Positions 21,826 through 35,023 of a DNA stretch of 64,000 nt are shown here, piece after piece. The translations under genes and the position numbers were made by a program. Origin of the DNA: Teratosphaeria epicoccoides (lineage: Eukaryota > Ascomycota > Dothideomycetes > Mycosphaerellales > Teratosphaeriaceae); contig JADDMT010000025.1 of NCBI GenBank assembly GCA_021401465.1, positions 124,001 to 188,000 of the forward strand, in the 5' to 3' direction. Within the stretch, counting starts at the first letter, position 1, and every line of letters begins with the position of its first letter. Under the pieces are notes generated by a model that worked only from the letters and a program-made list of their open reading frames with translations, was not told the DNA's origin and ran no database searches.

Positions 21826-22811
21826 ATGGCCAACTACGGCTACCAACCAAACCCGCAGCAATCGTCCTCCTACAGCGCCCAAAATAATCTGAATTTCTAC
21901 CAATCGTCCTATTCGCAACAACCTGTCAGCGGACACAGCACACCCTTCCAAGCCGCTTACGGCGGCGGCGCGCAAAGCAACGCATACGCAGGATCAGGAG
22001 CGAATTATGGATTTGGAGCTTTTCCAGGGCAGCCGGGTGCCAGTGGGCAGATGGGGACAGGGCAGAGTGGTTTGAGGACAGGATGGCTCGCGGCATTTGG
22101 AACAGAGGGATATGAAGGGGAGCCGCCATTATTGGAGGAGCTAGGCGTCAACTTCCAGCATATACAGGGGAAGGTATGTCTGGAAGGGATTGAACTGGAA
22201 TCAACAACTCCATGCTGACTGGACCTGTGATACAGACACTCGCGGTGTTGAACCCCTTGGCACGGATAGACAACCACATCATGGATGACTCGGATCTGGC
22301 TGGGCCATTTCTTTTTTGCGCCCTGTTTGGCACCTTCCTCCTCCTCTCCGGCAAGCTCTGGTTTGGCTACGTCTGCGGATTGGCGGCGTTGGGCGCCGTA
22401 TCACTCTACTTCATCTTCTCAATGATGTCACCACCGTTGTCGCCGGAAGAGATGAACGCAGCCCAGCAACATTCGGTCAATGGTCACTACGGCTCCGCCA
22501 ACCTCAGCTCCACACTCACATTTGGGCGCAGTAGCTCGGTACTGGGATACTGTTTGCTACCGCTGGTATTCGCCAGTCTTTTGGGAGTCGTCGTGCCACT
22601 AGACTCTTTGATTGGCTACATCGTGGTCAGTCTAGCCATTTCTTGGTGCACATACTCCAGCTCAGCAATGTTCGTGGTGGTGGGCAGGATGACGAATATG
22701 CGAGGACTGGTAGCTTACCCTCTGGCGTTGTTCTACGTCGGCTTCGGCATCATGGCGATCTTCAGTAGCAGAGGAACGGGCAGGATGGACGCCATGAAAG
22801 CGGGAATTTGA
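21826..22811 (+). CDS. YIP1: Yip1-family ER-Golgi membrane protein
   Basis: Exon 1 is 21826..22173. The intron 22174..22235 has GTATGT and ATACAG, and exon 2 is 22236..22811, giving 307 residues. The N-terminal 90 residues are Gln/Ser/Gly/Tyr-rich and cytosolic. The Yip domain follows with PPLLEELGVNF, then LAVLNPLARID and DLAGPFLFC, and five hydrophobic spans with the conserved GYxLLPLV-like stretch. Yip1 binds Rab GTPases (Ypt1/Ypt31) and acts in COPII vesicle formation and ER-Golgi transport. The closest match in my reading is Yip1/YIPF5 rather than Yif1, Yip4 or Yip5. Confidence 0.9.
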
Positions 22812-24423
22812 AGCACTGACTGATTGTACTTGCTTTCGAGGCATCGCATAGAGCATAGCGAGCGATATGGAACTCGTGAGCCTGCATCCTGGAAGCTGTC
22901 GGTCCTAGCCGCAATCCTGATCAGTCAGTCACGGTATTGCGGAGCTCGAGTGTCATGGCAGTCCTCCATTGACGCGCATGGTAGGAAGCACGACCAGCCT
23001 GTCAGTTCCTGCATGCGGACTCTTGGGTTGAGCACAATGTCTCTCAGTTTTCTGTTCAGTCTTCGTGAGAGCGAGCCAGAAGTCTAGATAGCCTGGTCTG
23101 CATGATATAGATGCAGAGGGTTCTAGCCATCGCAAGCGGAACCGTCCGACAACTGTCAAAGCGTCTTTCGACAGCCAGCGAGTTGGGGTCGAGTTTGACG
23201 GAGCTCACTCCATCGTTAAAATACTGATCTATCACCCGCCAATTACAACTCATCAATCAGAAGATGCTTTCGCGCGATACTCAATGGGAAGTCCATTACA
23301 GGGAGTCGCACAACCTGTCCAGCTCCAAGCACGTTATAGGTGGGATGAGGGGGAAACAGTTTACGGAAGCTTGTGGTACATGGGCGCGTAGTAATGCTGA
23401 CAATGTGTTTGCGGCGTGAAAAATGGCTACCCAGAAGCAGCCCAGGTCCTTCCGCAGTGTGCACAGACTTGAGCTTGCACTGCCATATTTGAACAAACAC
23501 TTCGTGCAAAGGAGACCGATACGCCGATACTGTTTTATCAATGACCTGCTGCAGGCGGTCATAAGGACTTGTAGTCTTTTCTTGAATGCATGTTAGTATG
23601 GCCTAGTCATTCAATCTGAGTTAGGATCTGAAACACTCCTATCATGCAGGGATAAATAGACGGCTCCTTCCGAACCATGAATCAGTAGTCAAAATCTACA
23701 CAAAGAGCAGGCGGAGTTCAGCCCGCGCGCCACGTCTATAGTCAACGCACGGCGAGCCCGTGGCATCAAAGTCGTGTCGCCATTAGATTGAAGCTTTTGG
23801 TCCGCGCCACGCGAGCGTAACGAAAGCAGGGGCAACGATGACACCGGCATGACGGCAGATACTTGCAGATCAAGTGCCTGCACTCTGATTCTTCTGCATC
23901 ATGTCTGGCGCCTCAATTTTCGCTCACTGCGGTGCAGTCTCGACTCATGTGGAGGCGGTCAGCTTTTTCAAACCAGATCATCGATCGCACGATTTGATTG
24001 CATGGCCGTCAGCGGGACTTCGGATCTATATAGTTGCAACTGGCGCGAAGACCCACCGAGCGTGTGTGGCATAAACGCGGTGGCGTTATGACGGCAAGTC
24101 TATACGTGTTTTCCACGCTCGGACAGGTGAGCTTGCTTCACTACAAGTGTGTACTGGCTCTTTCCTAGTTTTCAGTGGCGATTTTCCGTTCTTGCTTACC
24201 TTGTATATGCCAAAACAATGACAGCGCCCTCTTCTTTGGACATCTCAATTCACAGCCAGATTCAGCGCTAGGACTTGCGCCCACCAGGTCGACACCATAT
24301 CACATTACACCACAGCATCAGCACATATCTTCGTTCGGCATTGCATATCTCGTGGCGTAAAGGACTACCAGAAGAGCAAGGGCCAGGAGTGCAGTAGCAT
24401 CAACCAGAACAATATAAATCATC
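22812..24423. other. long intergenic stretch with one doubtful open frame
   Basis: These 1.6 kb hold no gene I can support. On the minus strand a frame is open for about 120 codons (about 23,610 down to 23,243). Its end looks protein-like (GAGQVVRLPVMDFPLSIA) and a splice-acceptor-like CTAACTCAG lies just upstream, but no upstream exon or family is evident. It may be the last exon of a decayed gene. The rest is unremarkable. Confidence 0.35.
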
Positions 24424-25498
24424 ATGGCACCGGTAGTCTTTGGCCTCAATCTGGGGCAGATGTCCTGGGCAGCATTCAGTAGCAAGAACATGTTTGGCAA
24501 CAGAGACTGGCATCTACGACGAACCAAATTCATAGTATATCAATGTGCTTTGATCTTTTGCGTCGTTTCGGAGTCATTGGGCACAGCCGTGCTGTCAGGT
24601 GCGCATATACAACCTTAGAACAAGCTATAGCCAAGCGATCCACTGCGGACACTTGAGGGCCTTTGGTTTGCAGCTTGACTAACGAGACGTGTTTTTGCAG
24701 ACTACATCGATCAACAGAAATATCTGAAGAGCGTCAGCGGTGGACGAGCATACGAATACAACAACGACTACGTTGGAGTCGGCTCCTACAACATCTTTGC
24801 TGGTATATATGTGGCTTTCATCTTCGGGGCAGCCTTTTTCTTCGATCTCTTCTGGCCCGAGCGACACGAGAGCAAGTCTGTCAGGTTAGCGTGGAAGATT
24901 TGCGGGTGTCTGGCTGTCATAATTCATTTAGCTAGTGCTTTGGCATTGACCATCATCACTGCAACAAGGAGTGCGTATGTGACCGGGCAACCAGAATACG
25001 TGACGCACCAGAATCTGGCAGACTTCAATAAAGATGGGGGAGTACCGTTGACATACAGAAAAAACGGTAGGGCGGTCGCTGCCGTGGTATTCGTGTGGCT
25101 GGGATGGGCGAGCGTTTTGGCGAGGTAAGTGTTGTGCTGCGTTGCAATGGCGAAATAATGCTGATGTGGTTGCCAGCAACGTGCTTCTATTTCTCAGCAT
25201 TCGTAATGTAGAATATGGTCCGGGACCGAAGACCGCACACGCGCAAGGCCGGGAAGCAGCCCAAGTGTACGCGAACACTCCGGTGGCCGAACGTCACCGC
25301 CTCCAAGATCCGGAAGCGCAATTCATGGCCGACATGGAGAAGCCAGAGATCAATGCCGTAGTACCGGATAACCTTGAGGGGATCGCAGAGACGAACACGA
25401 CTTCACATACTGGTACGGCGGCCGAAATCCCGACCCAGCAGACCAACGGTGCTCACACGAACTACCCCATCAGTGATCCTGAGGAGAGAACAGTGTGA
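24424..25498 (+). CDS. four-transmembrane-segment protein, unknown
   Basis: Three exons join in frame: 24424..24598, 24701..25124 and 25177..25498, giving 306 residues. The introns use GTGCGC...TTTTTGCAG and GTAAGT...TTGCCAG. Four hydrophobic segments lie at about residues 36-58, 82-103, 112-138 and 178-210, with an extracellular-type loop containing a YEYNNDYVGVGSYN stretch. The last 90 residues are hydrophilic and Thr/Glu-rich. The layout resembles MARVEL or other tetraspan membrane proteins of fungi, but I cannot name the family. The C-terminal exon ends just before another open frame (25,504-25,806), which could be a missed extra exon or 3' UTR. Confidence 0.65.
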
Positions 25499-26327
25499 GG
25501 TTGATGTCGATCGGAGAACGAACAGGACGGTCATCGCCGGCTCATAGACAGAGGGACAAGAATCGTCTATCGACTTTCATGGAAGCTCGGACACCAGAAA
25601 AGGGTGGTAGTGATGCGGATACGAGTCATGCAGACTGGGCAACTCTTAGAATAGATGACAGTGGCGTCACAGAGGATTCCGGATTTACTACACTGGCAAC
25701 CAAAAGGGTCAAGGAGCAGTATGCCATTGAACCTGAGAGCCCGACGGAATGCAGGAAGAAGATCAAGGTTGCCAGTTGGGCGAGCTTGACGTCTGGGATG
25801 GCATGAAGAGAATGCAGTTTCTCGTTTATCGATACGCATGTGCTTGTGTGTGACGGGACTTGTTCCGCATGCGGACTTCTGCGTTGAGTGAATATGTCTA
25901 TCTAGCATAGCGAGGCGTTGGTAAATGGAGCCAGTTGAGGCGCGCTCTCACATGCGCTTTGCACATTCATTGAACAAGCTGTGCCAAGAATCGGCCGGCC
26001 AAGGGAGTCCGCGGACACATGATATGAGACATTGGCACGCCATCCTGGGGGATGCATCTCGAATAATGACATGATGATGCGCGGATCTATGTACATAGTA
26101 GGTGCCTGGAAAATGGTTGGTGTGGCTTGCAAGCACGTGGCGCAACTAGTACGTCACTGATGCGTCGCTCTTGCATTGTTTTGACGAGCTCCCAGCAAAC
26201 CCCGTCGTTTAGGAACACTGCAACTTTCTTCGTTTGATCAGTTGCACACTCTCCCACTACCTGACCACTTCTCATCTGACGATCTATCACACCTCCATCA
26301 TAACCAGCTTGACGGAAGCCAGCAAGC
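25499..26327. other. intergenic; open frame 25,504-25,806 of unclear status
   Basis: A 100-codon open frame at 25,504..25,806 begins 5 bp after the stop of the four-TM gene. It is hydrophilic with no recognised domain. It could be an unsplit extension of that gene, if an extra intron removes the stop, or untranslated sequence. The remaining 0.5 kb should hold the promoter of the Ish1 gene; no clear element is identified. Confidence 0.3.
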
Positions 26328-27675
26328 ATGAGATTCAGCATCGCATCATTGGCGATCGCCGCCTTGGCGACGCAGACCGCAACAGCTAACGTCTGGGGTG
26401 GTAGCGCCGGTAAGCATCAATGGGCGAAGTGCACTGGTATCCACCAGGCTGACTGACGCGTGAGGCCGTGCAGTGTACAACAAATGGCACGAGACTGAGT
26501 TGGAGCGATGGCTGTCCGACCACAGCATCCCTTACCCAACTCCAGCGGACCGCAAGGACCTTGTCGACAAGGTGCAGGCGAACTGGGACGATTACGCTGT
26601 CAAGCCGTACAACAGCTGGGACACCAACCAGCTCAGCAACTACTTGTCCAGCCAGGGCCATGAGATCAAGAAGGGAACCGAGAAGAACAAAGACTCGCTG
26701 CTGCAGCAAGTCCAGTCGTACTGGAAGGACACCGCCGAGACCGTCAACAATGCGTACACCAACGTTGAGAACTGGACCTTTGACACGTGAGTACCTTCGC
26801 AGTGGTGACCACGTTTACCTGTTTCGGGCATCATTGACGTCTCTCTTAGGTGGACCGAATCGCAGCTCAAGGCTTTCCTGGACAAGCACGGTATCCCCAG
26901 TCCGCAGCCCCGCACTCGTGACTCGCTCCTCGCCACCGCTCGCTCAAACTATCAGAGCATTGCAAACAAGGCTGGCGAGACGGCTGCCTACCCCGGCAAC
27001 TGGCTGTACTCCGAGTGGTCCGACTCTGATCTGAAGGCATGGCTCGACGAGCGCGGTGTCCCAGTCCCGCAGCCAAGCAGCCGTGATAAGCTCATCGCTC
27101 AGCTTCGCCGCAACTCGAAGGTTGCCTCCGACCGTGCCGCCGACCAATACGCCACCTTGTCCAGGTCCGCTTCCGGTGCCACGCAGTCTTTGAGCGATGC
27201 TCTTCTTGACAGCTGGAGCGACAGCCAGATCAAGACGTGGTTCGACAAGAACGGCATCAAGGTTCCGCAGGGCAGTAAGCGCAATGAGCTGATCGCCCTT
27301 GCGCGCAAGCACTCTGCCGCGCTCACGGGTGACAACGCTGCTTCATCTGCTTCTGGCTACTTCGGTGCTGCCACCACTTCCGCTGGCAACATCTACGCTC
27401 AGAATACCAATGCTGCCTACGGCAAGTTCAAGCATTACTACGACTACGTCGCCAACCAGCTTGGTTTTGCTTCTGAGCAGGCTAAGGCGAGCCTGAGCTC
27501 TGCTGCTTCGGTTGCCAGTTCCTCGGCCTCCAGCTTGTCTGCTGCCGCCTCTAAGTCAGCCTCTAGCGCCAGCAAGCAGGCCGAGAAGAGCGGTCACAAC
27601 GCTGCCTCTGCTGCTGCTTCTGCGGCTTCTGCAGCTTCTTCGGCAGCTTCTGCGTCCGCCAAGGCTGAGTTGTAA
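26328..27675 (+). CDS. Ish1/Msc1-like stress protein
   Basis: Exons are 26328..26409, 26474..26786 and 26850..27675, giving 406 residues; splice sites are GTAAGC/GTGCAG and GTGAGT/CTTAG. A signal peptide (MRFSIASLAIAALATQTATA) is followed by four to five Ish1-type repeats of about 40-50 residues. Each has a W-x-x-x-x-L-x-x-W(F/L)L/F-x-x-x-GI/V-x-x-P-x-x-x-x-R/K pattern. An Ala/Ser-rich tail of some 120 residues ends the protein. Schizosaccharomyces pombe Ish1 is a nuclear-envelope/ER protein induced by stress, and Saccharomyces Msc1 affects meiotic recombination. The orthologue here is probably ER or nuclear-envelope lumenal (inference). Confidence 0.85.
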
Positions 27676-28245
27676 GCGCTAAGGAATAAACGACTAGGCA
27701 TGGTACAGTAATGATATGAGTCTCACAAATCTTTCAGACAAGGATTTTGGCATTGCATTCAGCAGTCCGTCAGATGGTGAGAGAAGACATCACCTATCGG
27801 TTAGCGTTTCAGAAGGGTAGAGCGAAAAGGAGCGAAGAGAATAATGACAAAATGTACTCTTGATACCACGATCAGCGTGTCCACTAGATAGTCCCCTGAC
27901 AAATAACAGTATTGATTATAGTCCCTTCACGCAGAATGGCACTTTGTGCTAAGCAACGTGACGTCCCCACATGAGCTCACTGCTTAGGGCAGCAAATGTT
28001 GCCATTGACACCGTTACATTTGCATTCGTCTGCGGTGCAGAGGCAAAACCAGAATGGAATAACGGCTTGACAAGTCGTCTGACAAGCACAAACAGCGGAC
28101 GCAGAAATGCATCCGTCACGGCTGTATTGCTAGCTTGCAGCATCTATTCTTGTACACCCCCAACAGCTGAACTCTCACTCACGAACGCGCCTGTTCTCAT
28201 GATGACTGTACTAATAATTACAAATCCACTACGAACACACGGCAT
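27676..28245. other. convergent intergenic stretch
   Basis: This stretch of 570 bp lies between the 3' ends of the Ish1-like gene and the FAS alpha gene. It must contain both terminators. No structure, repeat or gene is seen; open frames in it are short. Confidence 0.5.
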
Positions 28246-31200
28246 CTAGAACGAGGAAATCGCCACCGCGATCACTTGTGCATCGCTGTGACTGATGCTG
28301 ACTGTCGTCGACTTGACACCAGCCTTGTCTGCCGCAGCCTTGGCGTCGCCGTGGAGCTGTGAGTCTGTCAGCGACGGATATTGTTGGTCTACGCGGAAGA
28401 TTGGAACCTACAGTGACGGACGGAGCACCACTTTCGTCATTCCTGATCTCGATGTCCTTCAGCGGTGCACCAGCACCCTTACCCTCGACATTCAAGCTCT
28501 TGAAGACAGCCTCCTTCGCGCTCCACTTGCCAGTGAAACTGGCCTGCGGGCTGGGAGCTTTGCGACAGTAGGCGATCTCCTCGTGCGTAAAGTTGCGCTC
28601 CAAGAAAGTGTCGTTGTGAATGTCGATAGCGTCGATGCTCTCGATGTCGACACCTGGGTTCGAGTTGGATGACGCGTTGACCTTCATCAATGCCTCAACC
28701 ATATCGGTAGTGCTCTTGTCCTGCACCTTCTTCGGCGGAGCACCCTTCGGGTAAATGTACGTCGATGACTTCTTGTCCATGGTCACGCGACTCTGTGGGT
28801 TGAGGAAGACTTGAGTTTGTTGACCGTTTTCGTAAGGGGACTTGTCCTTAGCACGGAACATTGTGTTGTTGATGAGACCGTCATGGTAATAGCGGTAGGC
28901 TTTCCGCTGCCGGGCCTCAACCTTGTGCTTGTATGTCTGAAACTGAGTGTGGTCAAGAGCAGCGAAGAGGTACTTGGGGTGGATGCCAATCGCCTGTGCG
29001 CCCTTCTGACCGAACCCGAACGAGGTAACGGAGAAAGCCTTGATGCCATCTGTCTGTATGCTCTGGCTGGGATATACGATGTAGTCAAACTTCTCCATCA
29101 CCTGGTCGACATTGTCTGCGTTCCTGTTACCTGGCACGAGACCAGAGTTGAGGACCTGTAGACAGCCGTTGAACATCCAAGCACCAGCGGCACCCTTCGG
29201 GTGACCGGTCAAGTACTTCTGGAAGATGCCCATTAGAGCATTGCCCTTCTTGCGGCCCAGGTGCTTCATCTGTTGGCAGATGACGTCGGACTCGTTCTTG
29301 TCGTTGGCGACCGTGGAGGTGCCGTGGAATGATGCGACACCCAGGTCGTCGACAGTCAGCCCCCAAGTAGCTAGAGCTCCACGCAGAGGAGCGATGCGTG
29401 GGTCCTGCTTCCAGAAGTTGTTGCCCAGACTATTCAGGGCATCCCTCTCTTGCCGCTTGGCCTCACGCTCAATGTGCGCAGCGCGGTCCTCAGCGTACTC
29501 GGTCTCGTCAAAGTTGCCGCCTTGCTGCTTCATAGCAGCGACCTCTTCTTGCAAGTACATAAGCTCTGATTCTTGCCAAGCCTTGATCTGCTTGCGTCGG
29601 AGATCCATCTGTCTCTTCCTGTACTTGATGTCAAGAAGTGGAGACGGGAATTTGGAAGGCTGCTCACGCGCCGTGGTGAGTACACCTTGACCAGGAGCGG
29701 GCACAGAGCGACCTATCTTGTCGGTGGCAGTTGCAGTGAAGCCGAGGACACCATAAATTGGCAAACCCATGTCCAGGGCAAGCTTGGCGTCCATGATGAC
29801 CTGCATACCGCAACCCTGCGACTCCATGAAGCCATTGCGAGTCGTGGTCGTTGGCCGGGACATCTCCTTTGGGGTGCGACCATGTGCAAACTCATCCTCG
29901 GCATTGCTGGTGGCCTTCATGTTGGCAAACTCGTACGAGCCCTCCTCCTGAAAGTCATCGAAGCCACCGACGAAGCACATCCTGGCCTTGCCTTCGACAA
30001 TACAGTCGTACCCAATGTCAATGGACTCCACTGCAGTCGCACAAGCACCAACAGGTGTGCGGATAGGGCCAGTGGAGGAGATAAGCAACATGTTCACCCA
30101 AGCGCTCATAGTGTTGATGAACGACTCTTGCAAAATGTCCTTCTGGAGCGGCTTGTCAAGATATCTGTCCTTGTACATGCCGCGCAAGGCGGTAGTACCA
30201 CCAATACCAGAACCAATGCAATTGCCAACCTCAGAGATGTGGACGTACTTGTAGAACTCGTATGGATCAGTAATGCCTGATGACAGGAGCGCCTCGGCAG
30301 TAGTGACTAGCACATAGAGCGTGACGGGGTCGACTTGGGAAATAATGTCGTCTGACACTCCGTAGCGCTTGGCATCCCAACCAGTGGGCACCTGTCCAGC
30401 GACGAGGCGATCAAACCTGAGAGCCTTGGGAATAAGTAGGGTCGCATTCTTCTTCAGACGCACCTGATACTCGCCCGACTCCAGCTCGAAGACCTCGACC
30501 TTGTCGCCATGTTCGCGCTTGAATTCTTCAGCAGTCTCTTTCGAGGCCTCGAATGGGTCCAGATCCTCCTCGATTTGAATCTCTTGCAGCAGCTGCTTCC
30601 TGTTCGGGTCGTAGCCATTGAATAGCTCCGGCTCGATGACACGAATCCCGGAGTGCTCCAAAATGTGCTTCTCGTATTTGGCCTTGACGTCTTTATCTTC
30701 AACTGGCTCACCCGTCGTGCTGTCGACCCAGCCGGAGTAGCTCTTGCCTTTGAGCGGCCCGTTGTGGTTCTTGATAAGACCCATGATCCATGCCATTTCG
30801 ACGCAGCCCTCAAGCGAGAATTGGCCGTAAGCTTCCATCTCCCAGCGCGTCCTGCTGTTGCCCCAGGGACCGACTTCGGAAAAGCCAGTGACAACAACAA
30901 CCTTCTCGAGATCAACCATACCCTTGAGGTCGCCATTGAGTGGCTCAACTTCCGTCTTCCAGTCAGGCAGCCGAGGGAAGTCGAACTTGAGGTTGGCCCG
31001 CTTATCGATCTTGACAGTCTTGTAGAGTGCCTCGCTGTCCTCGCCATTTACAATCTTGTTCTCGACCGCAGTCTCGCGCGTAACAGCCTTGCGGATCTCA
31101 GATGTCTCAGTGATATCCTTGCGCAGCTTTGTCATCAAGTCCTTAAGGTTAGGCAGGAATTGAAGACCACCGTTGAGGTCAGCAAAGACTGGTTCAGACT

Positions 31201-33950
31201 GGCACAGGTTGACGATGGAAGGCGCCATCAATCCCAGCAGATTGAAAGCCATCTCCTGCTGAGAGAATGTGCGCACACCGTACTTCTCAACACCCTCAGC
31301 CACGATGTTGTTGCCACCCATGAGACCAGTGCCACGAGTCCAGCCAATGACTGCACCACAAATGGTAAGGAAGTTGCCCCAGCTTTCCGAGTGCCACCTG
31401 TTGAAAAGAGTTTCAAGTGCCAGCTTAGACTCAGAATAAAGACCGTCGTTACCGAACGTGCCGTGGTTAGGTGAGAGCGGTAGGATCACCTGCGCAGGTC
31501 TGGTCTCGATGGCCCGGTCAAACTTCTGTGTCTTGACAGCGCCAAGCATGCGCAGAAGATTGGTCAGCATGATGCGGTGAGCAAGCTCAGACTTGCTGTC
31601 GATGCTGTCAATCTCACGGCCATTTTCCGGGATGGCGGCAAACGGTACAATGTAGTCCAAGTCCCAGCCAAGACCCTTCTTCTCGTCGTAAATGTAATCG
31701 ACAAGTGCGTTCACATCCTGCTGGCTGCCCTGGTTGAATGGTACCACAACGAGTTGAGAGCCGCGAGCGCCATAGCGTGCGTACATACTCTGATAGTACT
31801 CTGTCACCTCACGGGAGAAACGAGAGGTCGTAACAATGACCTTGGCGCCACCACTAATGAGACCTTGCAGGACCTCAGCGCCGATGGAGCCTGCACCTGC
31901 ACCAGTCATGAGCACGTTCTTGTTCTGGAAGGTCAGACCTGCACGAGCTGCCTCTTCAAGACCCTGCAAGTAGACGCTCGTGAGCTTCTTGCTGTATTCC
32001 CAGCCGTGCTCTTCCTTGCGCTTTAGGTGGAGGAAAGGAACGGTCTCCACTTTGCCCTGCTTCGTTGGCACGGCGCCGTTCATGCGGCCATTGCGACCAG
32101 GTTTCTTAGCATGGCCATTCAGTTTGCCGTTCTCGATAGGCATGATCTGGCCCTCATTCATCGAGAGAGAGCGCACAATGTTGCTGTAGAGCTGCTTGAT
32201 CTCCAACTGCGAAGACTTCGATAGCTTGTGTTGTTGGCGGATGAGCTTATACACTCGCTGCAAGTCATTCTGCACCTTTGTGCGGTTGCCATACTCCGAG
32301 ATCTTGCCACCATCAGCCATCTCACGCACATACTGTTCAAGCTTGCGCACGGCGTGTCGCGGTGCCTCTTCGTACTTCATGTCCCCGCGAGCGTTGATCT
32401 CGAGGTGCGGCGCCGTAGGCATATTGACGTCCTTGTACACCGGTGCCTCGCCGATGACGTCCCTGCAGTTGTCAATGAGTTGTTGACCAAGCTCCTTTGC
32501 AAGCTGATAGGTCTCGCCTCGCTCTGTAGGGCAGTGGTCGATGTGGTATTGCATGAACTCCAGCAGTGTGGGGTTGGACCTGTTCATGATGAGAATACAG
32601 CGGCTGACGATTTCGCGATCCACTGCCTTCAGTCGGCCAAAGATGATGTCAAAGTACATGGTCAGCGCGTCCTGACGCGCCCAATTCCAGGAGGAGTCGT
32701 AGATCCGAGCTTTGAGGGGCGTAAATGAGGGCTCGATACCAGCTGCATAAAATTCGCCGTGTTCCGTATTCCACAAGTCAAGCTGAGCTTGGAGTGCCGC
32801 CTCATTTTCCTTGCCAACAATTGCCGCCTTCTCGCCAGCTCGCAAGTCCATCTTCAGGTACCGTGCGAAGAGCTCGAGCTGCTGCTTGAACAGTGCTCGC
32901 TGGTCTTTTGTGAGTGCGTCAATGGCTGCCGGGTCCATCATCATGCCGCCACCAGCGGCACCGCCCTCGCCAGCTGCAGGGCCAGTCGATAGGCTAATAC
33001 CGACCTGGGCAGCATATTTCTGTGCAACGTCGTCTAGCCAAGATTTCGCGTCGTTCTCTGAGCCAAGACGCGCCGCAGGCTCATTGGTCAGTGCCAAGAG
33101 CAGTACTCCGTCTTGCCTGCCCGCCGCCAGACCCCACCTTGTTTCCAGGTGTTTTCTGACTGCTGTGATGTTGAAACCGCCTGGCATCTTTGAGGACACC
33201 ATGCGAGCAATGAGAGAGGTTGACTGCTTCCCGAGCTGGCCATTGAAGGTCTGTTGCATTGATGCACCCAGCTCGTCAAGCGGAGTGTCCTCAGGCTTCT
33301 CAGGTGTGGAACCAAACTCTTTCCCGAGGTCTCCAAGGATCTCGTTTTGAAGTGTGGACTTCCCTGTCATATCCCGTCAATCAATGCACCGACGCGATGC
33401 TGAGAATGTGGGTATGCTTACCTCCGACCAAGTCTTTGATAGCTTTGCTAAGTGGTACGTCGGCAAGCGGCTTCTTGAGCTTCTGAGCGACCAATGCTCT
33501 CAACACATCCACTGCGCCTACAGGCGAATCTGCAACTGCCGCAGCAGGACCAGCGCTAGGTGCTGCTGGAGCTGGCGCAGCGGCCGCAGGAGCAGCTTGT
33601 GTTGGAGCAGCTGAGCCGGGCGCTGGAGCGCTACCTGCTGCAGGTGCTGGCACAGACTCATCTTCCACTGGGTCGACATCGTAATAAATATCCTTGGCAT
33701 CTTTATTGTAGCACAGAATCTGTCGTTGTACTGATCTTGCAGCGTCATACGCCTCGTATTTTGCTGCCAATGTCCGCTTTGCCATTCCCCCTAGTGTGTC
33801 TGCTGGACCAATCTCCACTATTCTCTCCGTCGTCTTCTCGCCGAGAATGACATCCTGCGTCTCAATCCATCTCACTGGTGATGCGAACTGATATGCGAGA
33901 AGCTCCACAAGCAGCGTGTGCGCGAGCTCTTGCTCTACTTCGGGCCGCAT
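28246..33950 (-). CDS. FAS2: fatty acid synthase alpha subunit
   Basis: Makes palmitate/stearate-CoA with the beta subunit as an alpha6beta6 cytosolic complex. Exons are 33422..33950, 28412..33363 and 28246..28356, giving 1,863 residues. Intron 1 (GTAAGC...GACAG) interrupts the ACP motif, and intron 2 (GTAGGT...CACAG) lies near the C-terminus. Domain order is the partial malonyl/palmitoyl transferase segment (1-95), an Ala/Pro linker, and ACP with the phosphopantetheine Ser at about 179 (GGKSTLQNEI). Ketoreductase follows (MTGAGAGSIGAE near 668), then ketosynthase with active Cys near 1283 (TPVGACATAVES), and C-terminal phosphopantetheinyl transferase (WSAKEAVFKSL near 1793). All key motifs are present, so the enzyme should work. 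Length and neighbours suggest primary metabolism rather than a polyketide-cluster FAS. Confidence 0.96.
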
Positions 33951-35023
33951 TGTTGCTCGCTCCCGCCTAACGTCAGGTGTGTAAACGCTGCAATTGACCA
34001 GCTGCCGATGTTGTGGGTATTGGGGTGTAGCAGTGAGGGCGGACTGCTCAAGGGAATGGCCGGGGAGTGAAGGAAGAACTGTTGGCTATTGGGAAGGATA
34101 CGACAGAGCGAGCCGTGCCTCCGTATGTCCCAGGGTTGAGTGCTGTCGCTGAGATGGCGTTGAGCGTTGGTCAAGAGAAGAGCTCGGCAGGAAAGGCCCG
34201 AGTCGTCGTCGCTGAGATGTCGTTGAGATCTGTGCCAGATTCGAGGGTAGCAAAACCCACGGATAAGCTTCCGTCCCCAGACGACATGCAGGACAGGGCT
34301 ACCTCGCACTCTACTAAAGCTGCGGGCTGACGCTGCACGCCGTTGGGTCACAGCAAACTTCGACAATTTTGAGAGGGGTATGGACGAATGATGAACGATC
34401 GCGAAGATCGAAGGAATCGGCAGGCGCAAGGGCAGAGGAATGATATGGCAGCAGCATCGAAACATGTGGCAGCAGATACAGAATTATTGAGGCTCATCGT
34501 TTCGCCCTCCGTGCGGAAGTGGACCGACCGGGAAGCTACCTGGCGAGGCGCTGCCGTTGGGAAGCTCGAGGCGCTCAATGGGTTGGTTACCGGGAGTAGG
34601 CAGGTCACGAAGTAGCTGTCCATTGAGCCTCCATCCGCGCCTCTGTCTACGTCTCCTCCCTCTCTTCATCATTGACCTCTCCCGCAATAGCTGAGCGTTC
34701 TGCTGCTTCTGTGAACGAATCGTACCACGTCCGTGCGAGCGGCACGAAAATTGTGTGCTGGCCAGGCCGCAAGCTCAAGCTCAAAAAAAGAAAACTCCCC
34801 TATCGGCGAACCAGGAAAGACCCAGTGAGTGCACGCCCTCCCACGACTACATTATTGCGGCAGGGAGCGAGATCGTCGTCGAGCGGACAGCTGTACCAAG
34901 TCGCTGCAAAGCAACGGCGGGGCGCGAGCACGCGACAACCGACAGCATCCAGCTAGCGGAGACGGCGGAGGAAACTTCTGAGGACATCGTCGAGCAATGC
35001 ACTCAAGTTGGTACTTGAGCATC
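33951..35023. promoter_or_regulatory. divergent promoter shared by the FAS subunits
   Basis: The 1,073 bp between the two start codons must hold both promoters. The spacing and orientation suggest coordinated expression, as known for divergent FAS pairs in other ascomycetes. I see no certain TATA box. A CATGTG E-box-like site lies near 34,464, and an A-rich stretch (CAAAAAAAGAAAAC) near 34,783 could be a nucleosome-poor core promoter for the beta gene. An in-frame ATG at 34,997 precedes the chosen beta start. Confidence 0.7.

Noticed and set aside
34067..35018. Several open frames between the FAS genes
   Set aside because: They overlap on both strands, lack domains, and lie in what must be the divergent promoter and 5' leaders.
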